64,000 bases of DNA. Origin: Halogeometricum sp. S1BR25-6. GTDB taxonomy: Archaea > Halobacteriota > Halobacteria > Halobacteriales > Haloferacaceae. Position 1 is the stretch's first letter. Every line of letters begins with the position of its first letter. The notes under the pieces were generated by a model. The model was not told where the DNA came from. It saw only the letters and a list, made by a program, of their open reading frames with translations, and did no database searches. Positions 60,062 through 64,000 of the stretch are shown piece by piece. Where the stretch lies: the NCBI RefSeq assembly GCF_031624495.1, contig NZ_JAMQOP010000001.1, positions 372,001 through 436,000 on the forward strand, read 5' to 3'. Made by a program: the position numbers and the translations under genes.

Positions 60062-60349
60062 ATGGACGACCGATTCGAACGCTTCGTCCGCGACCAGTTC
60101 CGCGCCGCCGGTCGGCAGTACGCCCGCGCGAAACGAGCGTACGACGACGGCAGAGACGCCTCGCAGTCCGCCCACCCCGACCTGCCGCGCGACGAGGAGG
60201 GGCGCGTCCGTCTGGTCTGTCGGCGCCACGCCGAACGCCGCGCCGTCGGTCTCGACGAGTCAGGACTCCCGGCCTGCTTCGAGGCCGACCACCCCGACTG
60301 CGAAGGCTGCGCCGAGGACGTCCGGAGCGGGGTCGTCGAGACGTGGTGA
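60062..60349 (+). CDS. Small cysteine-containing haloarchaeal protein (DUF7091-like)
   Basis: 95 residues: MDDRFERFVRDQFRAAGRQY, VRLVCRRHAERRAVGLDESG, and EADHPDCEGCAEDVRSGVVE. Four Cys (CRRH, C in LPACFEAD, C-x2-C) plus His residues could bind zinc. It overlaps the start of the next gene by 7 bases. The family name is from memory. Confidence 0.6.
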   Translation: MDDRFERFVRDQFRAAGRQYARAKRAYDDGRDASQSAHPDLPRDEEGRVRLVCRRHAERRAVGLDESGLPACFEADHPDCEGCAEDVRSGVVETW

Positions 60350-61392
60350 GCGACTCTCGGCGACCGGTCGTCGCCCTCGTCCTCGCCGGCGGCACCGGTT
60401 CCCGGCTCTACCCCGCGAGTCGCGCGGACCGACCCAAGCAGTTCCTCCCGCTTCTCGGCGAGGGGTCGCTGCTCTCGCGGACGGTCGAACGCGCCCGCGA
60501 GGCGGCCGACGAAGTGGTCGTCTCCACCCGCCCGGCGTTCGCCGACGAGATACCCGCCCACGCCCCCGACGCCGAGGTGGTCGTCGAACCCGCCGCGCGG
60601 GACACCGGTCCGGCCCTCGTCTACGCCACTCATCGCGTTCAGGAGCTATACGGCGACTGCGTCGTCGTCGCCCTCCCCAGCGACCACCGGGTCGAAGGCG
60701 ACTTCGCCGACGTGATGCGTCGCGGCGCGCGCGTCGCCGCCGACACGGGGTCGCTCGTCACGTTCGGCGTCGAACCGACCCGGCCGGACACCGGGTACGG
60801 CTACATCGAACCCGGCGAGTTCGAGGGCGGGAGTGAGAGAGAGGGCGAGACCGACTACGCGCCCGTCGCGGCGTTCCACGAGAAACCGGACGCCGAGACG
60901 GCCGAGGCGTACGTCGACGCCGGCCACTACTGGAACGCGGGCATCTTCGCGTGGACGCCCGCGGCGCTCCTCGATGCGGCCCGCGACACGCCGCTCTCCG
61001 GTCTCGTCGCCGCCCTCGACGCCGGCGACGATGCCGAGGCCGCCTTCGAGGACGTCCCGGAGGTGAGCATCGACTACGGCGTGATGGAACGCGCCGACGA
61101 CGCCGTCGTCGTCCCCGCGACGTTCGAGTGGGACGACCTGGGCTCGTGGGACGCCCTCGAACGCGTGTTGGACCCCGACGAGGACGGCTCCGTCGTCGCC
61201 GGCGACGCGACGCTCCGGTCGGTCGACGCCGCGGACAACGTCGTCGCCGGCGACGACAAGCACGTCTCGCTCGTCGGCGTCTCCGACCTCGCGGTGGTCG
61301 CGTGGGACGACCGGGTCCTCGTCGTGCCGAAGTCGCGCGCGCAGGACGTGCGCGCCCTCGCGAACGAGTTGAAGTCGCGCGGCGAGTTCTGA
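60343..61392 (+). CDS. Mannose-1-phosphate guanylyltransferase family
   Basis: About 349 residues. The nucleotidyltransferase signature ALVLAGGTGSRLYPASRADR, then PKQFLPL, lies at about 11-37. Further motifs are VVVALPSDHRVEGDF, PDTGYGYIEPG, AFHEKPDAETA, HYWNAGIFAWTPAA and TFEWDDLGSWDALERVL. It transfers GMP to mannose-1-phosphate, giving GDP-mannose for glycans. The start is one of two adjacent GTG codons (60,343 or 60,346), overlapping the stop of the small upstream gene. Confidence 0.85.
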   Translation: MVSDSRRPVVALVLAGGTGSRLYPASRADRPKQFLPLLGEGSLLSRTVERAREAADEVVVSTRPAFADEIPAHAPDAEVVVEPAARDTGPALVYATHRVQELYGDCVVVALPSDHRVEGDFADVMRRGARVAADTGSLVTFGVEPTRPDTGYGYIEPGEFEGGSEREGETDYAPVAAFHEKPDAETAEAYVDAGHYWNAGIFAWTPAALLDAARDTPLSGLVAALDAGDDAEAAFEDVPEVSIDYGVMERADDAVVVPATFEWDDLGSWDALERVLDPDEDGSVVAGDATLRSVDAADNVVAGDDKHVSLVGVSDLAVVAWDDRVLVVPKSRAQDVRALANELKSRGEF

Positions 61393-61413
61393 GCGCGCCC
61401 GTTTTCGCCTCGA

Positions 61414-61950
61414 CTACTCCGCGGACCGCCGGATGCGGAGGTTCCCTTCGGTGGTGACGCCCACGAGGAGCGACGAGCGTACCTCCCGGCCCCGGACGGC
61501 GTCGCCGGCGGCGTCGGCGACGGTCTTCATCAGGTCCGGCGCGGTGTGGCCCACCTTCACGCCCGCTTCGTCGCAGGCGTCGTAGACGAGTTTCGGCACG
61601 TCGTACAGGTCCGACCCCTCCTCGACGACCACTTGAACCGGGGCCGTCAGCGCCTCCGCGAACGCGACAGTCTCGCGCGCCTTCTCGACGTTCCGTCGCG
61701 CGCTTGACTCGACGCTGGAGACGTTCGCGCGCGAGGTGCCGAGGTGCTCGGCGATCGTCGACTGGCGGACGCCGCGTTCGCGGAGGGCCAACACCTCGGC
61801 CTGCCGGCGCGTGAGGACGCTCGTCTCGGGGTCGAACCCCGTCTCGCCGAGGACGCCCGCGGCGTCGACGTCCCCGTCGGCGTTCGTCTCGGCGTCGGCA
61901 TCGGTGTCGATGTTGCCGTCTCCCTCGCCATCGCGGTCCGCGTCGTGCAT
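61414..61950 (-). CDS. Tfx family DNA-binding protein
   Basis: 178 residues from the ATG at 61950. After an acidic N-terminus comes a helix-turn-helix (TSVLTRRQAEVLALRERGVR, QSTIAEHLGTSRANVSSVES, ARRNVEKARETVAFAEA). The C-terminal half is the Tfx domain (VVVEEGSDLYDVPKLVYDAC, VKVGHTAPDLMKTVADAA). Tfx proteins in methanogens bind promoter DNA downstream of molybdenum-related genes. The target here is unknown. Confidence 0.85.
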   Translation of the reverse strand: MHDADRDGEGDGNIDTDADAETNADGDVDAAGVLGETGFDPETSVLTRRQAEVLALRERGVRQSTIAEHLGTSRANVSSVESSARRNVEKARETVAFAEALTAPVQVVVEEGSDLYDVPKLVYDACDEAGVKVGHTAPDLMKTVADAAGDAVRGREVRSSLLVGVTTEGNLRIRRSAE

Positions 61951-62036
61951 ACGCTCCGCTACCGGTGCGGGTCGCAAAAAAACTACAGACGGATGTGACT
62001 GTCCGTTGGGTGGTGCGGCGCGGCGGTTCGGCGCGT

Positions 62037-62528
62037 CTAGCTCCCCCAGAAGTTGTCTCGGCTTCCGAGGGCCGTCGGCCGCTTGGGGCCGCTTCCTTTG
62101 TCGTTGTCGTCGTCCTCATCGTCGGTTCCGTCCCCGTCACCGTCGCCGCCTCTGCCCGCCGCGTCGGCGTCTCCATCCTCCTCGTCGGGGTCGGTCGGCA
62201 GGCGCTCGACCACCTTCTTCGATTTGGCGTGGTTCGACTTCACCCGGTCGATGCGGACGACGGCGCGCGTGGTCGGCAGGAGGCCGTCGACGAGGACGAT
62301 GAAGCCGTCCTCCGTCCGCCCGACGCCGGCGCCGCTCTCGTGGATGTCGTCGACGGTGACCACGACGTCCTCGCCCGGTTTGACGGGCTGCTGTTTCAGG
62401 TCGCGGATCGGCTGTTCGTAGCTGTTACACCACTCTGCCCCCGCCCGGTCCCCGTAGTACTGACATCCCATCCCGTTGATACGCTCTGAGTACCGCGGGC
62501 ACTCGTCCGCCAGTGGACAGTCTGACAT
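62037..62528 (-). CDS. TRAM-domain protein with N-terminal cysteine cluster
   Basis: 163 residues. Four cysteines in the N-terminal ~35 residues (CPLADECPRYSER, MGCQYYGDRAGAEWCNSY) may bind a metal. The TRAM domain follows (KPGEDVVVTVDDIHESGAGV, GRTEDGFIVLVDGLLPTTR), then a low-complexity Asp/Gly-rich tail. TRAM domains bind RNA and are often small haloarchaeal proteins of this kind. Exact role is unknown. Confidence 0.8.
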   Translation of the reverse strand: MSDCPLADECPRYSERINGMGCQYYGDRAGAEWCNSYEQPIRDLKQQPVKPGEDVVVTVDDIHESGAGVGRTEDGFIVLVDGLLPTTRAVVRIDRVKSNHAKSKKVVERLPTDPDEEDGDADAAGRGGDGDGDGTDDEDDDNDKGSGPKRPTALGSRDNFWGS

Positions 62529-62660
62529 ACGAGAGGCTACTCTATCGCTCGTCTAAACGCTTCCGGGTGCATCTCCGACGCAGTGCCGACCCCTGCGAGG
62601 CCCCCGATGTCTCCCGTCGCCGGACGCAACGCTTTCCCGCGCCTGTTCCCGACTTCGACT

Positions 62661-63359
62661 ATGAGCCGCCGCGTCCCGGAGTTCGCTCTGCTCATCGGCG
62701 TCGTTCTCGGCCTCTCGGCGGTCGTGTTCGGCCTCCTCTTCGGGCTGAGCCTCCTCGACGTCGTCGTTCTCGCCGCCGTCGGCACGTACCCGTTCGCCGC
62801 GTTCGGCCTCCTCCGCGACGACGACCCCGCCGCCGTGGTCCCCGCGCGGTGGATTCTCGCCGGCGGCGTCCTCTGGGCGTTCCTCGGCGTCATCGGCGTC
62901 CTCGCGGCCGACCCCTCGCCCTCCGCGCTGGTTCCCGCCGCCTTCGCGGGCCTCGTTCTCGTCCTCCCGCCGGCGGCCTACGCCGTCCGCCACGGGGCGA
63001 ACGTGAACCCGCTCCCCCCGCGAGCGACGCTCGCCGCGGGCATCGCCGTCGGCGTCGGACTCCTCGCTCTCGGCCTCGTCACTGTCCAACCGGTGTTGGG
63101 GACCGTCAGCGCCGTCCTCGCCGCCGTCGCCGCCGGTCTGTACGCGACGGCCCGCGGCGTCCGACTCGCCGAACGCACCCGGCGCGCGGGCGTCGCTGCG
63201 GGGGCGCTTCTCGGCGTCGCAGTCGTCGCCCTCGGCGTCGTCCGCGGCGACGAACTCACGAACTGGGTGCTGGCCGGCGTCGCCGTGGCGTTCGCGCCGA
63301 GTCTGTACGTCGTGCTGTCGCGGAATCGGAGTCGGCGAGGACGACGGCGGACGCGGTGA
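62661..63359 (+). CDS. Polytopic membrane protein
   Basis: 232 residues from the ATG at 62661, with about eight hydrophobic segments (FALLIGVVLGLSAVVFGLLF, DVVVLAAVGTYPFAAFGLL, WILAGGVLWAFLGVIGVLAA, LVPAAFAGLVLVLPPAAYAV, LAAGIAVGVGLLALGLVTV, and others). No transporter motif is recognised. The last residues (SRNRSRRGRRRTR) are basic. Confidence 0.65.
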   Translation: MSRRVPEFALLIGVVLGLSAVVFGLLFGLSLLDVVVLAAVGTYPFAAFGLLRDDDPAAVVPARWILAGGVLWAFLGVIGVLAADPSPSALVPAAFAGLVLVLPPAAYAVRHGANVNPLPPRATLAAGIAVGVGLLALGLVTVQPVLGTVSAVLAAVAAGLYATARGVRLAERTRRAGVAAGALLGVAVVALGVVRGDELTNWVLAGVAVAFAPSLYVVLSRNRSRRGRRRTR

Positions 63360-63372
63360 AAAACCAAAACGG

Positions 63373-63507
63373 AGAACGCTACGCCAGCGGTGTCCGCTCG
63401 ACCACGGTGCCATCCCAGCTTTTGCGTCGCTCGCGTTCGCTCGCTCGCAAAAGCTGGACCAAAAATGAAGAACGCTACGCCAGCGGTGTCCGCTCGACCA
63501 CGGTGCC
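63373..63507. repeat. Duplicated gene 3' end around a palindromic core
   Basis: A 39-base sequence at 63,373-63,411 is repeated exactly at 63,469-63,507. The second copy is the true 3' end of the adjacent gene, including its stop codon. Between the copies lies ccagcttttgcg, then cgctcgcgttcgctcgct, then cgcaaaagctgg: a 12-bp inverted repeat around a core similar to that at 8.1 and 18.6 kb. Confidence 0.8.
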
Positions 63508-64000
63508 GTCGACGGTGGGGTACTGCTCGACGATTTCGCCCTCCGGCGCGTCGCCGTCCTCGACCATCTCTTCGAGGAGCCACCACGCCACCTCGACGTG
63601 GTCGGACTTGACGGTGTAGAACTCCTCGGGCACGCCGAGGGCGTCTAACTCCTCCGCCGTCACCCACGTCTTCCCGTAGACGAGCGTCCCGTCGTCGGTC
63701 ACCTCGTCGAACGGGCGGCGGATGTTCTCGGCCATGCGCTTCAGCCGATTTCTGTGTTGTGCGGCGTCCTTGAACACGGAGGTGCAGAAGTAGACGCGCT
63801 CGTGGTCGGCCATCTCCTCTAAGATAGCGTCCTTCGAGCCGTCGACGGCCGACATGTGGCCCTCCTGCAGTTCGTACCCCTCTTCCTGCATTCTTCGATA
63901 GTTGCCGTCGGACATCTCGAACTCGTTGACGTTGCAGAAGTCGGCGGCGCCCTCGTCGAGGAACTCCAAGAACTCCTCCTCGGCGCGGATGCCGGGAATC
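63475..64000 (-). CDS. Probable radical SAM protein, C-terminal part
   Basis: The gene enters from the right edge; its N-terminus is outside. Visible are IPGIRAEEEFLEFLDEGAAD, FCNVNEFEMSDGNYRRMQEE, MADHERVYFCTSVFKDAAQH and WVTAEELDALGVPEEFYTVK. The first segment resembles the C-terminal end of a radical SAM barrel; the CxxxCxxC motif is not in view. Its last 10 or so codons are duplicated downstream. Confidence 0.5.
   Translation of the reverse strand, partial: IPGIRAEEEFLEFLDEGAADFCNVNEFEMSDGNYRRMQEEGYELQEGHMSAVDGSKDAILEEMADHERVYFCTSVFKDAAQHRNRLKRMAENIRRPFDEVTDDGTLVYGKTWVTAEELDALGVPEEFYTVKSDHVEVAWWLLEEMVEDGDAPEGEIVEQYPTVDGTVVERTPLA

Noticed and set aside
1-64000. CRISPR arrays
   Set aside because: No regularly spaced repeats of 24-40 bases with unique spacers were seen, even near the Cas4-like gene, which appears to be a solo copy.

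Overview
The window looks like the chromosome of a halophilic archaeon (class Halobacteria). The flanks are very GC-rich, and their proteins are strongly acidic. They carry haloarchaeal gene types: RPA with its COG3390 partner, a Tfx regulator, a HalOD1 protein, an archaeal COG1202 helicase, a 2Fe-2S ferredoxin fused to a J domain, and Tat-dependent secreted proteins. Leaderless starts behind TATA-like boxes are common. I cannot name the genus from the sequence alone.

Layout. 1-18.5 kb is chromosomal: a peroxiredoxin end, a TsaC/Sua5-type tRNA-modification enzyme, a Cas4-like nuclease, the J-domain ferredoxin, a GH127 glycosidase, tRNA-Pro(TGG), an SLC13/TrkA-C transporter, the COG1202 helicase, a cupin, a site-2 protease, a CinA-like protein, a carotenoid oxygenase and a Tat-exported protein. 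18,668-57,108 is an integrated element of about 38.4 kb with visibly lower GC. It lies between 46-bp direct repeats of the 3' half of tRNA-His(GTG). Its tyrosine integrase sits beside the left repeat, and the intact tRNA is at the right. 57.1-64 kb is chromosome again: RPA and its partner, a sugar-nucleotide transferase, Tfx, a TRAM protein and a probable radical SAM protein.

The element is mostly accessory and defence DNA around a replication-type module. From left to right it holds: integrase and a small winged helix; a nucleotidyltransferase; GIY-YIG and Tat-secreted proteins; regulators; a winged-helix/nuclease-like pair; decayed genes; a HEPN/MNT toxin-antitoxin pair; a three-gene CBASS-like operon (TGT/DpdA-like TIM barrel, CD-NTase, 2TM SLATT effector); a TrmB/YwgA-like pair; an Mre11-like phosphoesterase; a serine recombinase; a four-gene BREX-like operon (COG1483/DUF499 ATPase, compact PglZ, COG1743/DUF1156 methyltransferase, small protein); an MNT/HicB pair; and a replication-like module. 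That module has palindromic sites, a coiled-coil protein, a winged helix, a PLD-plus-SF3-like ATPase fusion, a winged-helix/zinc protein and three tandem paralogs.

The most novel-looking items are (i) the compact methyltransferase-PglZ-ATPase operon; (ii) the CBASS-like operon with a TGT-like partner, resembling the rare type IV arrangement; (iii) four copies of a small element with conserved left and right ends, each carrying a different gene in the same orientation relative to its ends; and (iv) palindromic insertions with a common core, found beside duplicated 3' ends of genes. All functional calls rest on reading motifs by eye; no database search was run.
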